A stretch of 64,000 nucleotides of DNA from Mesopusillimonas faecipullorum (GTDB taxonomy: Bacteria > Pseudomonadota > Gammaproteobacteria > Burkholderiales > Burkholderiaceae_B): contig NZ_JACDXW010000005.1 in assembly GCF_020539505.1 (NCBI RefSeq), positions 124,001-188,000 of the forward strand, in the 5' to 3' direction. Below, piece after piece: positions 53,705 to 63,942 of this stretch. Position 1 is the stretch's first letter, and every line of letters begins with the position of its first letter. The position numbers and the translations under genes were made by a program. Under the pieces are notes generated by a model. The model made no database searches. It worked only from the letters and a program-made list of their open reading frames with translations, and had not been told where the DNA came from.

Positions 53705-54409
53705 ATGCACGGCGCTTCCTCTGCCCCCCACTCTTCGCGCAAACCGGTCAAACGGGATCGCCCCGGTCGCCCCGAAGGCTCGGGCGACAATGCGTCCGAA
53801 CGCATCCTGGACGCTGCGGAAGAAGAGTTCGCCCAAACCGGCTATACCGGCACCAGCCTGCGTGTCATCGCAGAAAAGGCAGCCGTCACCCAGGCGCTGA
53901 TCAGTTATTACTTCGGTTCCAAATACGAGCTCTACGAAGCTGTATTCATCCGCCGAGGCAGTCTGATCTCTGATCAGCGCATGGAGTTGCTGCGCGAGCT
54001 TCAGGAAAGCGCCGAGCCGGTGACCGTAGAAAAACTGGTGCACGCGTTTCTAGGCCCCGCCCTGGCACTACGCGCCATACCGGCGGGCCGCCGGTTTCTG
54101 CGTTTGCAGGCGCGCCTGCACACTGAACCCGCCGAGATTTCGTACAAACTGCGCAAGCAAGCCTACGATGCGTCTACGCGCGCCTACGTGGAAAGACTGC
54201 AAGAGATGTTTCCCGACACCCCCATGCGCGATCTGTTTTGGCGCGTGGCCCTGATGGTGGGGGCTTATATGTATATTTTTTCCGACAGCCACCGTCTGAA
54301 CGAGCTTTCGCAAGACATCTGTAATCCCGACGATGACCAAGAAGTCATCAGCCAGATTACCGCCTTCGTCACCTCGGGCATTCAGGCACCGCCAACTTCC
54401 ACCGCGTAA
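53705..54409 (+). CDS. TetR family transcriptional regulator
   Basis: 234 residues from the ATG at 53705; the frame extends 25 codons further but without a good ribosome site. The HTH at about residues 35-80 has ERILDAAEEEFAQTGYTGTS and AAVTQALISYYFGSKYELYE. The C-terminal ligand domain is helical. It stands between the monooxygenase and a LysR gene, 18 bases before the latter, so the two regulators are probably co-transcribed. Target unknown, presumably the flanking catabolic genes. Confidence 0.88.
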   Translation: MHGASSAPHSSRKPVKRDRPGRPEGSGDNASERILDAAEEEFAQTGYTGTSLRVIAEKAAVTQALISYYFGSKYELYEAVFIRRGSLISDQRMELLRELQESAEPVTVEKLVHAFLGPALALRAIPAGRRFLRLQARLHTEPAEISYKLRKQAYDASTRAYVERLQEMFPDTPMRDLFWRVALMVGAYMYIFSDSHRLNELSQDICNPDDDQEVISQITAFVTSGIQAPPTSTA

Positions 54410-54426
54410 GCTGAGGGCCCATCATC

Positions 54427-55368
54427 ATGCCCAGCCGCCGTGACACCGACCCCACGCCCATTGCGCTGCATCACCTGAAACTGCGCCCTTTGCTGATCTT
54501 CGACAAGGTGCTCAGTTCGCCCTCTATTGCCAGTGCGGCGCGCGAACTGAACATGTCGCAATCAGCCGTTACCAAGGCCATACAAGAGTTGGAAAAAAGC
54601 CTGGGCGTCCCCTTGTTCGAACGCAGCAATAAAGGGGTGGTGCCCACTTGTTATGCCGCCGTTATCAGCGAGCGCCTGCGTTCGGTAAAGTCTTCCCTGC
54701 GCCACCTGACCGACGAGCTCAATGCATTTCGGTCGGGAGGAAGCGGACACGTGATCGTGGGCACGCTGATCTCTGCATCAGCCGAACTCTTGCCCAAAGC
54801 CATTCTTAAGCTAAAACGCGACCACCCAGGCATACTGGTGACGGTTTACGAAGGTGCTAACGAGCATCTGTTTCACGGCTTGGCCAATGGCGAATTGGAC
54901 ATCGTGGTGGGCCGACTGCCGGAAGCCCACTTGCCGCTGATGCGCCAGTACCCCTTGAATCATACGATTCTGTACGAGGATGCCATTTGCGCGGTGGCGG
55001 GGGCCCATCACCCCTTAACGAAACGGCGCAAGCTGCAGTTAGCTGACCTGACCGATTACCCCTGGATTTTCCCGCTGCACGACTCACCCGCTCGGGCGCT
55101 GCTAGAGCGACACCTGCATGAGCAGGGCCTGACGGTGCCGGACAATCTGACCGAATCACTGTCGCTGGTTACGAACATTGGCATGCTGCAGGGGTCGGAT
55201 ACGGTCATGTTCATCCCTTTAACCGCCGCCCGCCATTTTTCGCGCTTGCGCCTGTTAACCATACTGAAGACTCCGCCGCTGGGTGCCTTCGGTCAGGTGG
55301 GGTATTCGGTGAAGTCTGAACACAATCTGCCACCGGCAACCCAACTGTTTATCCGCTGCCTGTCGTAG
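54427..55368 (+). CDS. LysR family transcriptional regulator
   Basis: 313 residues, normal LysR size. The HTH at about 15-75 has SIASAARELNMSQSAVTKAI and LGVPLFERSNKGVVPT, followed by the effector domain starting VIVGTLISASAELLPKAI. The sequence resembles the GbpR/PcaQ branch of regulators of aromatic or sugar acid catabolism. It lies in the same direction upstream of the deaminase-dioxygenase-decarboxylase genes. The 180-base gap contains CGATTTTATCGATAGC and CTCATATTTCTCTATGAGA, both dyads that could be its operators. Confidence 0.87.
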   Translation: MPSRRDTDPTPIALHHLKLRPLLIFDKVLSSPSIASAARELNMSQSAVTKAIQELEKSLGVPLFERSNKGVVPTCYAAVISERLRSVKSSLRHLTDELNAFRSGGSGHVIVGTLISASAELLPKAILKLKRDHPGILVTVYEGANEHLFHGLANGELDIVVGRLPEAHLPLMRQYPLNHTILYEDAICAVAGAHHPLTKRRKLQLADLTDYPWIFPLHDSPARALLERHLHEQGLTVPDNLTESLSLVTNIGMLQGSDTVMFIPLTAARHFSRLRLLTILKTPPLGAFGQVGYSVKSEHNLPPATQLFIRCLS

Positions 55369-55548
55369 CCGGGGCCAGCCTTTAAGACATAGGTATTTCT
55401 AAATTTGGCATCTCTGGCTATGCAGGTGCGCCCCCGGCTATCGATTTTATCGATAGCAAGCGTCTCATATTTCTCTATGAGATATAGGCCTGACTCCCTA
55501 TACTCGTAGCATCCCCTGACCACCCACGCTTCGAGGGCTGCTCCATCC

Positions 55549-57561
<2,013 letters not shown>

Positions 57562-57572
57562 AACGTAGCATG

Positions 57573-57591
57573 ACGTAGTGTTTCACTACGT
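57573..57591 (+). terminator. Intercistronic hairpin after ACMSD
   Basis: ACGTAGTG and CACTACGT form a perfect 8-bp stem with a TTT loop, followed by TCCTTATTC. It could be a weak terminator or an mRNA-stabilising stem raising expression of the binding protein downstream. Confidence 0.5.
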
Positions 57592-57623
57592 TCCTTATTC
57601 AAGAATTAACTCCAGGAGACACC

Positions 57624-58796
57624 ATGCAGCCTCTTTTCAAAGCGACTCTCTGCGCTTCCGCCCTTGCGCTTGGCTTAGGCTTGGCCCCCGCACAGGCTCA
57701 GGTCAAGGTGGGCCTGATGACCACGCTGTCAGGCCCCGGCGCCGCCTTGGGTCACGACCAGCGCGACGGCTTCCTGCTGGCCATAGATCAAAACGGTGGC
57801 AAGCTGGGTGGCCAAGATGTTCAAGTCATCATCGAAGACGATCAGCTCAAACCCGACCTGGGCGTACAACTGGCCCGCAAGTTCGTCGACAGCGACAAGG
57901 TTGATTTCGTCACCGGCATCATTTTCTCCAACGTCATGATGGCGGCTCAAAAGCCCATCCTCGACTCCGAGACTTTCCTTATCGGCTCTAACGCCGGCCC
58001 TTCGCCCATGAGCGGCGCCAATTGCTCGCCCTATTTTTTCTCTACCTCCTGGAACAACGATCAGTTGCATGAGGGCGGCGGCAAAATGGCCACCGACAGC
58101 GGCTACAAACGTATGTACCTGTTGGCGCCCAACTACCAGGCAGGCAAAGACGCCCTTACCGGCTTCAAGCGCTTCTACGATGGCGAAGTCATCGACGAGG
58201 TCTACACCCAGGTCAACCAGCCTGACTATTCCGTCGAGATCTCTCAGCTGCAGATGGCCAACCCCGATGCCGTCTACGTGTTTTATCCCGGCGGCATGGG
58301 CGTGAACTTCGTCAAGCAGTACCGTCAGGCCGGCCTGCTGGGCAAGATCCCTCTTATTTCGGCCAGCACCGTCGATGGCTCCACCTTGCCCGCGCTGCAA
58401 AACGACGCTATCGGCGCCATCACCAACTCGCCCTACGCGCCCGACCTCGACAACGCTCAAAACAAGCAGTTTGTTGAAGCCTTCGAAAAGAAATTCGGTC
58501 GCACACCTTCGCTGTACGCCGCACAATCGTACGATGCCGCCAACCTGCTGGCTTCGGCCATCAAAAAGCTTGATGGCAAGCTAGACGACAAAGAAGCCGT
58601 GCGCGCTGCCTTGAAAGCCGCCGACTTCGAATCGGTACGCGGCCCCTTCGCTTACAACACCAACCAGTTCCCCATTGCCAACTTCTATCGCGTAGAAGTC
58701 GTGGCCGACAAAGACGGCAAGGCCGTCCTGTCTGCCAAGGGTATCAACTTTGAAAACCACAAAGATGCCTACTATCAGCAGTGCCCAATGAAGTAA
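57624..58796 (+). CDS. ABC substrate-binding protein, LivK-like
   Basis: 390 residues. The signal peptide ends LAPAQA; the mature part starts QVKVGLMTTLSGPG, and the late region has [15 protein letters not shown]. It has no permease of its own nearby; it may use the LivHMGF set at 48,932-52,242 or be constitutively expressed for capture of a related aromatic acid. The C-terminal two-thirds is clearly paralogous to the SBP part of the chimeric gene at 61,656. A double-hairpin terminator follows. Confidence 0.92.
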   Translation: MQPLFKATLCASALALGLGLAPAQAQVKVGLMTTLSGPGAALGHDQRDGFLLAIDQNGGKLGGQDVQVIIEDDQLKPDLGVQLARKFVDSDKVDFVTGIIFSNVMMAAQKPILDSETFLIGSNAGPSPMSGANCSPYFFSTSWNNDQLHEGGGKMATDSGYKRMYLLAPNYQAGKDALTGFKRFYDGEVIDEVYTQVNQPDYSVEISQLQMANPDAVYVFYPGGMGVNFVKQYRQAGLLGKIPLISASTVDGSTLPALQNDAIGAITNSPYAPDLDNAQNKQFVEAFEKKFGRTPSLYAAQSYDAANLLASAIKKLDGKLDDKEAVRAALKAADFESVRGPFAYNTNQFPIANFYRVEVVADKDGKAVLSAKGINFENHKDAYYQQCPMK

Positions 58797-58812
58797 GTCT
58801 CTCCAGGTAAAA

Positions 58813-58879
58813 GAGCCCGCCTGGCGGGCTCACGCCCCTCATATCGGTTTGGCTCCCCGGTATGAGGGGCGTTCTATTT
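58813..58879 (+). terminator. Double-hairpin terminator after the binding-protein gene
   Basis: A first stem GAGCCCGCC/GGCGGGCTC (58813-58831) is followed by a longer one, ACGCCCCTCATA (58832-58843) with TATGAGGGGCGT (58861-58872), then TCTATTT. Confidence 0.8.
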
Positions 58880-58904
58880 GGCGCAGAAGGTAGGTTGCTA
58901 TACT
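58877..58904 (+). promoter_or_regulatory. Candidate sigma-70 promoter of the PIG-L/channel pair
   Basis: TTTGGC (58877-58882) and TATACT (58899-58904) are spaced by 16 bases. Transcription from about 58,911 would leave little leader for the TTG at 58915 and favours the ATG at 58942. Confidence 0.5.
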
Positions 58905-58941
58905 TTTTGCTCTTTTGAACGCCTCTTCCCCAGCCTCCACT

Positions 58942-60921
58942 ATGCCTTCCGCTCTTCGGGCAATCCCATCATTAGCGCTGCCATACTGGCTGCTGTTTTG
59001 TCTGGCGCTGGGGTGGGGCGCTGCTCAAGCCGCCCCGGCGGGCTCTCATGACAGCGCAGTCATCCCCGAACTGAGCACCTGCGCAGGCATGAAAGACCTG
59101 GCCTTTGTCGGCCATATGGACGACGATCTGCTGTTCATGAACCCGGATATCCTGAACGTCATCCGCGAAGGCGCCTGCGTGCGCGTGGTGTACCTGACAG
59201 CCAGCGAACGCAATGAGGGCGAGACCTATATGCGCAACCGCGAGCAAGCGGTACAAGCCGCGTATGCCTATATGGCCGGCCAAGCCAACGAATGGATAGA
59301 GCAATCCGTGCAGGTGGGGGCCTACCGCGTAGCGGGATTCACCCTAAGTGGCCGGCCCGGTATTCAGCTATGGCATCTGCGCTTACAAGACCCTTGGCTA
59401 GGCCCAGGCTGGGGCAGCCTGACGCCATTAAGCCGCACCGAGTCCGACCCAAAAGTCCCCGTCGAAACTTTGGAGGCCTTCCCCCAACGCTACTTGCGCA
59501 GCGACTTGATTGAAACACTGGCCACGATTATCCGTACCTATGGGCCTACCACCATCCGGCACCTGGACGACACCAATGTCGTTCCCTACACCCAGCTTTG
59601 CTGGCGCTGTGCCGGCCACGGACACCCCGATCACATTGCCAGCGCAAGGCTGGTTCGCGAGGCCATGATGCTTGCGCCCGGCAACTATGCGCAGGTCGGC
59701 TATATCGACTACCCCATCCAAGAACAGGCCATTAACCTGAGCCCGACGGAGATCGCCGATAAAACTGAAGCCTTCCGCCGTTATGCGTGGGTAGACTACC
59801 GCTACTGCAAAGGGCCGGAGGACTGCCAACAGCCCGCGGGCCCTGCCGCAGCCTGGGTGGGCCGCGCCTATTACGTAGCGCGGCAGGACACCAGCGCCGT
59901 ACTCGTGGCCAGCGCGTCCTCTTCCCAGCCCCCCTCTGTGCTGACTACCGGCGAACTGAACGACACCATCAACCTGTGGCAACCCGACAGCGCTCAATGG
60001 CAAAGCCTGGGTGGGCGCAGCAGCGAAGCCCCAGATCTGGCCGTCAGCGCGCACGGCGAGACGATGTTTTCCCGCGATGCCACAGGCCGCATCTGGTTAA
60101 GCACGCAAGTAAAGCCCGGGCAATGGGCGGCTTGGCAGACATTAAGCGGTGCTCGCTTGAATCGCATGCCCGCTGTTGCGCCGGAAGGCCATGCCGCCAT
60201 CGGCATGGGTACCGATAATCGTTACTACTGGACGGCGGCTCGCGCAGGCCAATCAGCCTGGTCCCCTTGGTCTGCACTGCCGACGCTACCCGACGCCAGG
60301 TACAACGCCGCCGCCTCTATCGACAATGAAGGCCGCCTGATTGCGCTCGCGCTGGATGCGCACGGGCAGCTTCATCTCAGTCGGCAGGCCTCGCAGGGCG
60401 CCACCCTGTGGGCACCCTGGCAGCTACTGAGCAGCCCGGCGCTGAATGCCGCGCCCAGCGCCATACACGATGGCCAGGGCAAGCTGAGCATCTTCATACA
60501 AGACCCGGACACCCGCCATCTGCTGCGCTTGGAGCCTGCTCACGCAACGACGAAACCGACACAAGATCTGGGCTTGACGCTTCAGGGCCGCCCAGCCCTG
60601 GCCCTGAACAGCCAAGGACGGGTCGTTGTCGCCCTGCGCAATGGCGATGCCGAGCTTTGGGTGTTACAAGGTGGCGGCCGAATCAAGTTGGCCGATGTCG
60701 TTGCCTCGGACCCGTCTTTACGTCTGTTGGGCGGCCATTTGTATTTGACCGCGCGCGCCAGCGGGCCGGCACAGCAGTACTTGATATGGCGACACGAGCT
60801 GGGTAAGTGGCAAGCTTTGCCTTCCACTACCGAGCCCCCGAAAGCAGGCGGGTATGCCTTCCAGAGGCCGATTTTGGCGTCGGATACAGCGCCCACCTCA
60901 TCTGAAAAACCAGACTCATGA
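58942..60921 (+). CDS. Secreted PIG-L/LmbE-family deacetylase with C-terminal propeller-like domain
   Basis: 659 residues from the ATG at 58942, with a signal peptide ending GAAQA; a TTG nine codons upstream is possible. The first domain (about residues 50-310) is PIG-L-like: the metal site reads GHMDDDLLF where the family has HPDDE, and GHGHPDHIASARL supplies the second His pair. PIG-L enzymes deacetylate N-acetylglucosaminyl compounds. The second half (about 330-640) has repeated tryptophan-containing units such as WSPWSALPTLPDARYN and WAPWQLLSSPALN, spaced about 50 residues, like lectin or sialidase-type beta-propellers. It is coupled (ATGA) to the channel gene. Confidence 0.82.
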   Translation: MPSALRAIPSLALPYWLLFCLALGWGAAQAAPAGSHDSAVIPELSTCAGMKDLAFVGHMDDDLLFMNPDILNVIREGACVRVVYLTASERNEGETYMRNREQAVQAAYAYMAGQANEWIEQSVQVGAYRVAGFTLSGRPGIQLWHLRLQDPWLGPGWGSLTPLSRTESDPKVPVETLEAFPQRYLRSDLIETLATIIRTYGPTTIRHLDDTNVVPYTQLCWRCAGHGHPDHIASARLVREAMMLAPGNYAQVGYIDYPIQEQAINLSPTEIADKTEAFRRYAWVDYRYCKGPEDCQQPAGPAAAWVGRAYYVARQDTSAVLVASASSSQPPSVLTTGELNDTINLWQPDSAQWQSLGGRSSEAPDLAVSAHGETMFSRDATGRIWLSTQVKPGQWAAWQTLSGARLNRMPAVAPEGHAAIGMGTDNRYYWTAARAGQSAWSPWSALPTLPDARYNAAASIDNEGRLIALALDAHGQLHLSRQASQGATLWAPWQLLSSPALNAAPSAIHDGQGKLSIFIQDPDTRHLLRLEPAHATTKPTQDLGLTLQGRPALALNSQGRVVVALRNGDAELWVLQGGGRIKLADVVASDPSLRLLGGHLYLTARASGPAQQYLIWRHELGKWQALPSTTEPPKAGGYAFQRPILASDTAPTSSEKPDS

Positions 60922-61619
60922 GTTCGTTACTGTATACGCCTCACTCGCAAAGTGTGATCGGCAAAATCTCGAGCATACTGGGCATTGTGCTGTCTCTTGC
61001 CCTGATCTCCAGTATTTCTCTGGAAACATTCACCAGCCCCACGAGGTTCGAGCAGAGGCTCTATTACGACATACAGCTGTGGGTGTGCCTGTACTTTCTG
61101 ACCGAATTTTTCGTGCTGTTCAGCCTTTCCCCGCAAAAGGGCAGGTTCCTGCTACGGAATTTCCTGTTTATCTTTTTATATATCCCGTATCTGAATCTGT
61201 TTGAGTACTACTCGCTGAGCTTCTCGGACGAAACCGCTTATGTGCTACGTCTGGTGCCGCTGGTCCGAGGAGGGGTCGCACTGGTTCTGTTGACGCGCAT
61301 AACCATCAAGAACAACATCACCAGTTTGTTCGTGTCTTACATCGTCATCTTCGTGGCGCTGTGCTACTTTCAAACGCTCACCTTCTATATCTTCGAGTCG
61401 GGCGTGAACCCAGAGGTAAAAACCTATGGTGACGCCGCTTGGTGGGCTGCGCTAACCGTCACAACGGTAGGCTCGAATATCATTGCTGTGACCACTATGG
61501 GCAAGGTCTGCACCGCTTTGCTAGCAGTCATAGGCATGACGACCTTTCCTATTTTCACGGTATACATCACCACCCTGGTGCACAGGCTGAACGCCAATGA
61601 AAAGGCGGGCATGTTGTAA
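60918..61619 (+). CDS. Potassium-channel-like membrane protein with unusual selectivity filter
   Basis: 233 residues; the ATG overlaps the PIG-L gene stop. It has the layout of a six-helix cation channel: hydrophobic segments at about 17-36, 52-70, 80-100, 108-126, 135-158 and 196-220. The pore loop AAWWAALTVTTVGSN (173-187) replaces the K+ filter TVGYG with TTVGSN. The fourth segment has only three spaced arginines (111, 117, 127), so voltage sensing is doubtful. No cytoplasmic RCK or cyclic-nucleotide domain follows. Ion selectivity cannot be predicted; the fold assignment is fairly firm. Confidence 0.75.
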   Translation: MSSLLYTPHSQSVIGKISSILGIVLSLALISSISLETFTSPTRFEQRLYYDIQLWVCLYFLTEFFVLFSLSPQKGRFLLRNFLFIFLYIPYLNLFEYYSLSFSDETAYVLRLVPLVRGGVALVLLTRITIKNNITSLFVSYIVIFVALCYFQTLTFYIFESGVNPEVKTYGDAAWWAALTVTTVGSNIIAVTTMGKVCTALLAVIGMTTFPIFTVYITTLVHRLNANEKAGML

Positions 61620-61655
61620 CGCCCGCCCCTTGCCCTTAAGCCCAGCAACTAACGC

Positions 61656-62561
61656 CTAGCCTGGTTTGCACTCGGTATAGTAAGCATCTTTGTGTGCGGT
61701 CAACGGGGTGCCCAGCTGCTTCATCTGCACGCCATCATCCGTCTTCACCGCCTGAAACGCGTAGAAATTCTGTATGGGCATGTTGTTGACGTTGAACGAC
61801 ACCGGCCCGCGCACCGACTCGAACTCGGTGCCCGCCTGTTTCACAGCCGCTGCAAAAGCCGCTTTGTCTTCCAGCTTGCCATCCAGTCGGGTAATGGCTT
61901 TATTCAGCAGATTGGCCGCATCGAAACCTGCCGCCGCATACAAGCTGGGATCACGCTTGTACTTTGCTTGGAAAGCCTGTTTAAAGCGCTGGCTTTGGGG
62001 TTGGTCCAGGGCAGCGTCCCACATGGCGCCGGCAATCACACCGTCAGCCAAACCTTGCAGTGCCGGTAAGGTAGTGCCGTCTACGGTAAATACCGACAGC
62101 ACCGGCAATTTGCCCAACATGCCGGCCTGGCGCATTTGCTTGACGAAATTGATACCCATGCCGCCCGGGTAGAACACGAACACGGCGTCCGCCCCCGAGG
62201 CCTGCAACTGCGAGATCTCGGCAGAGTAATCCGCCTGATTCAGGGGCGTGTAGACTTCATCGACGACCTCGCCCTTGTAAAAGCGCTTGAACCCGCCCAG
62301 CATTTCTTTGCCCGCCTGATAGTTGGGTGCCATCAGGTACACCTTCTTGAAGCCCTGGTCTGTGGCATACACCCCCATGGATTCTGCCGGGTCGTCGCTG
62401 GCACGGCGCGCATGCAAGGCCACCACGCTGGCACCGGCGTTATAGCAACGCAACACGTCTTCGGCGATTTCTTTGGGTTGGGTGGGCAGATTGGGGTTTT
62501 GCTTCTTGCTTGCCATGCCCCCCGTAGGGGCGACAGTGACAATGACCTTGGGTTTACTCAT
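61656..62561 (-). CDS. Chimera: beta-keto acid cleavage enzyme N-terminus fused to ABC binding-protein C-terminus
   Basis: 301 residues. Residues 1-53 ([36 protein letters not shown]) are the start of a BKACE/DUF849 enzyme, normally about 300 residues. From about residue 60 ([15 protein letters not shown]) to the end it matches the last 240 residues of a LivK-like binding protein, such as the one at 57,624, aligned with its residue 150 onward. The fusion is in frame, near base 62,390. The enzyme lacks its TIM barrel, and the binding protein lacks its signal peptide and first lobe, so neither function is expected. The BKACE ribosome site AAAGGAG is retained. Confidence 0.88.
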   Translation of the reverse strand: MSKPKVIVTVAPTGGMASKKQNPNLPTQPKEIAEDVLRCYNAGASVVALHARRASDDPAESMGVYATDQGFKKVYLMAPNYQAGKEMLGGFKRFYKGEVVDEVYTPLNQADYSAEISQLQASGADAVFVFYPGGMGINFVKQMRQAGMLGKLPVLSVFTVDGTTLPALQGLADGVIAGAMWDAALDQPQSQRFKQAFQAKYKRDPSLYAAAGFDAANLLNKAITRLDGKLEDKAAFAAAVKQAGTEFESVRGPVSFNVNNMPIQNFYAFQAVKTDDGVQMKQLGTPLTAHKDAYYTECKPG

Positions 62562-62723
62562 GACGGGGCTCCTTTGTTTCGGTATGTGCCGCCATGCGTC
62601 CGGCGGTCTGCTTATGTCATCCTAGGGCCCCCACCCTTATTTGAATAATGCTTGAGAGTCATAGTCGCTATCCACTTTCAGAATAACCTAGCAAGCCTTG
62701 AAGCCCGCACACGTTCAGACGCA

Positions 62724-62761
62724 AACAGCCCGGAAGGCACGCTCTGGCCTTCCGGGCTGTT
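62724..62761. terminator. Bidirectional hairpin after the flavin monooxygenase
   Basis: A perfect 15-bp stem AACAGCCCGGAAGGC / GCCTTCCGGGCTGTT, with an 8-base loop, lies 41 bases after the stop of the leftward monooxygenase. The T-tract is short on both strands. The rest of 62,562-62,802 holds TTATTTGAATAA (62637-62648), a small palindrome, and the leader of the chimeric gene. Confidence 0.7.
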
Positions 62762-62802
62762 ATGGGTAAGCGCCGCAGAGGCGCCTGAGTGCAAGCTCGG
62801 GT

Positions 62803-63942
62803 TTACTGCAGCTCTGGGTGCAGCGCTTCGTAGGCTTGCGCCAAGGCCGGGTCGCGGCGTCGCAATTCGGCGTGGTTCACCCGCCCCGTACGCGTCATGT
62901 AGTTGTAGGCCAGCTCAACCGGCGCCAACTCGGGCACGCGTTGGTCCATTTCTTCGTACCACCGTATGCTAATGTTGGCCGCATCCCAGATTTTTCGTAC
63001 AGGCGGCCAGCGCAGTTCCTGAAACTTGGGCAAGGCCGCTTGTACGTCGTCACCGGTGGCTTGAAAAGCCTTGAACAAAGCAACGGCGTCTTCCATGGCC
63101 AGGCGCGTTCCCGACCCGATAGAGAAATGCGCGGTGCGCAAGGCGTCGCCCAGCAACACCACATTGCCGTTGTACCAGCGCTCGTTCCAGATGGCGGGGA
63201 AATTTCGCCAATGCGAGTTGTTACTGATAATGGGGTGGCCTTCAAGCTCATGGGCAAAGGCCTGTTCGCAATAGTGCATGGTGTCTTCAGGGCTCATGTG
63301 CTCGAACCCTGCGCGGCGCCAGGTTTCGTCTGTTACCTCAACCAGAAAAGTGCTCATATCCGGCTTGTAACGGTAGTGGTGCGCGCAAAATACGCCCAAG
63401 TCGGTTTCGCGGAAGGTCAGCGTCAAGCTATTGAAGGCCTTGGTCGTGCCATACCAAATAAATTTGTTGGGGCGCCAATCGGTTTGGGTGCCAAATTGCG
63501 CTTCGTTCTCGTTACGCACCCAAGAAAATGCGCCATTGGCCGCCACCACCAAGTCAGCCTCGCCCACGGCTTTCAGGTCGGTGATCTCGGTGTCGAACTG
63601 AATCTTCACGCCCAGCTTTTCTACATATTGGTACAGCAGGGTAAGCAGTTCCAGACGGCCAATGGAAGAGAACCCGTTACCGGCGATGGGCACCTTGACG
63701 TCGTTACGCGACACGGTAATTTCGGGCCAGTTTTCCAGGTGCGGAGTCAGATACTGGTACAGGGCCTCGTCATCGGCACGCAAAAATTCCAGGGCGCGGT
63801 CAGAGAAAACCACGCCAAAGCCCCACGTAGCGTCACGGGGATTGCGTTCGTAAATGACAATATCGTGGGCGGGGTTGTGCTGCTTCATGAGTGCCGCAAA
63901 GTACAAGCCGGCTGGCCCTGCCCCCAGTATCCTTATTTTCAT
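62803..63942 (-). CDS. FAD monooxygenase, single-domain relative of anthraniloyl-CoA/salicylyl-CoA monooxygenase
   Basis: 379 residues, starting with ILGAGPAGLYFAALMK (FAD motif), then GFGVVFSDRALEFL, SSIGRLELLTLL, and GDALRTAHFSIGSGTRLAMED (second FAD motif, split here). It matches the N-terminal half of the bifunctional 2-aminobenzoyl-CoA monooxygenase/reductase and of salicylyl-CoA 5-hydroxylase. The full bifunctional enzyme is about 770 residues; here the protein stops at HPELQ exactly where the old-yellow-enzyme domain would begin, and no such domain follows. It may act on a CoA thioester alone. Preceded by AGGAGCATCAA. Upstream genes lie outside the window. Confidence 0.82.
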   Translation of the reverse strand: MKIRILGAGPAGLYFAALMKQHNPAHDIVIYERNPRDATWGFGVVFSDRALEFLRADDEALYQYLTPHLENWPEITVSRNDVKVPIAGNGFSSIGRLELLTLLYQYVEKLGVKIQFDTEITDLKAVGEADLVVAANGAFSWVRNENEAQFGTQTDWRPNKFIWYGTTKAFNSLTLTFRETDLGVFCAHHYRYKPDMSTFLVEVTDETWRRAGFEHMSPEDTMHYCEQAFAHELEGHPIISNNSHWRNFPAIWNERWYNGNVVLLGDALRTAHFSIGSGTRLAMEDAVALFKAFQATGDDVQAALPKFQELRWPPVRKIWDAANISIRWYEEMDQRVPELAPVELAYNYMTRTGRVNHAELRRRDPALAQAYEALHPELQ

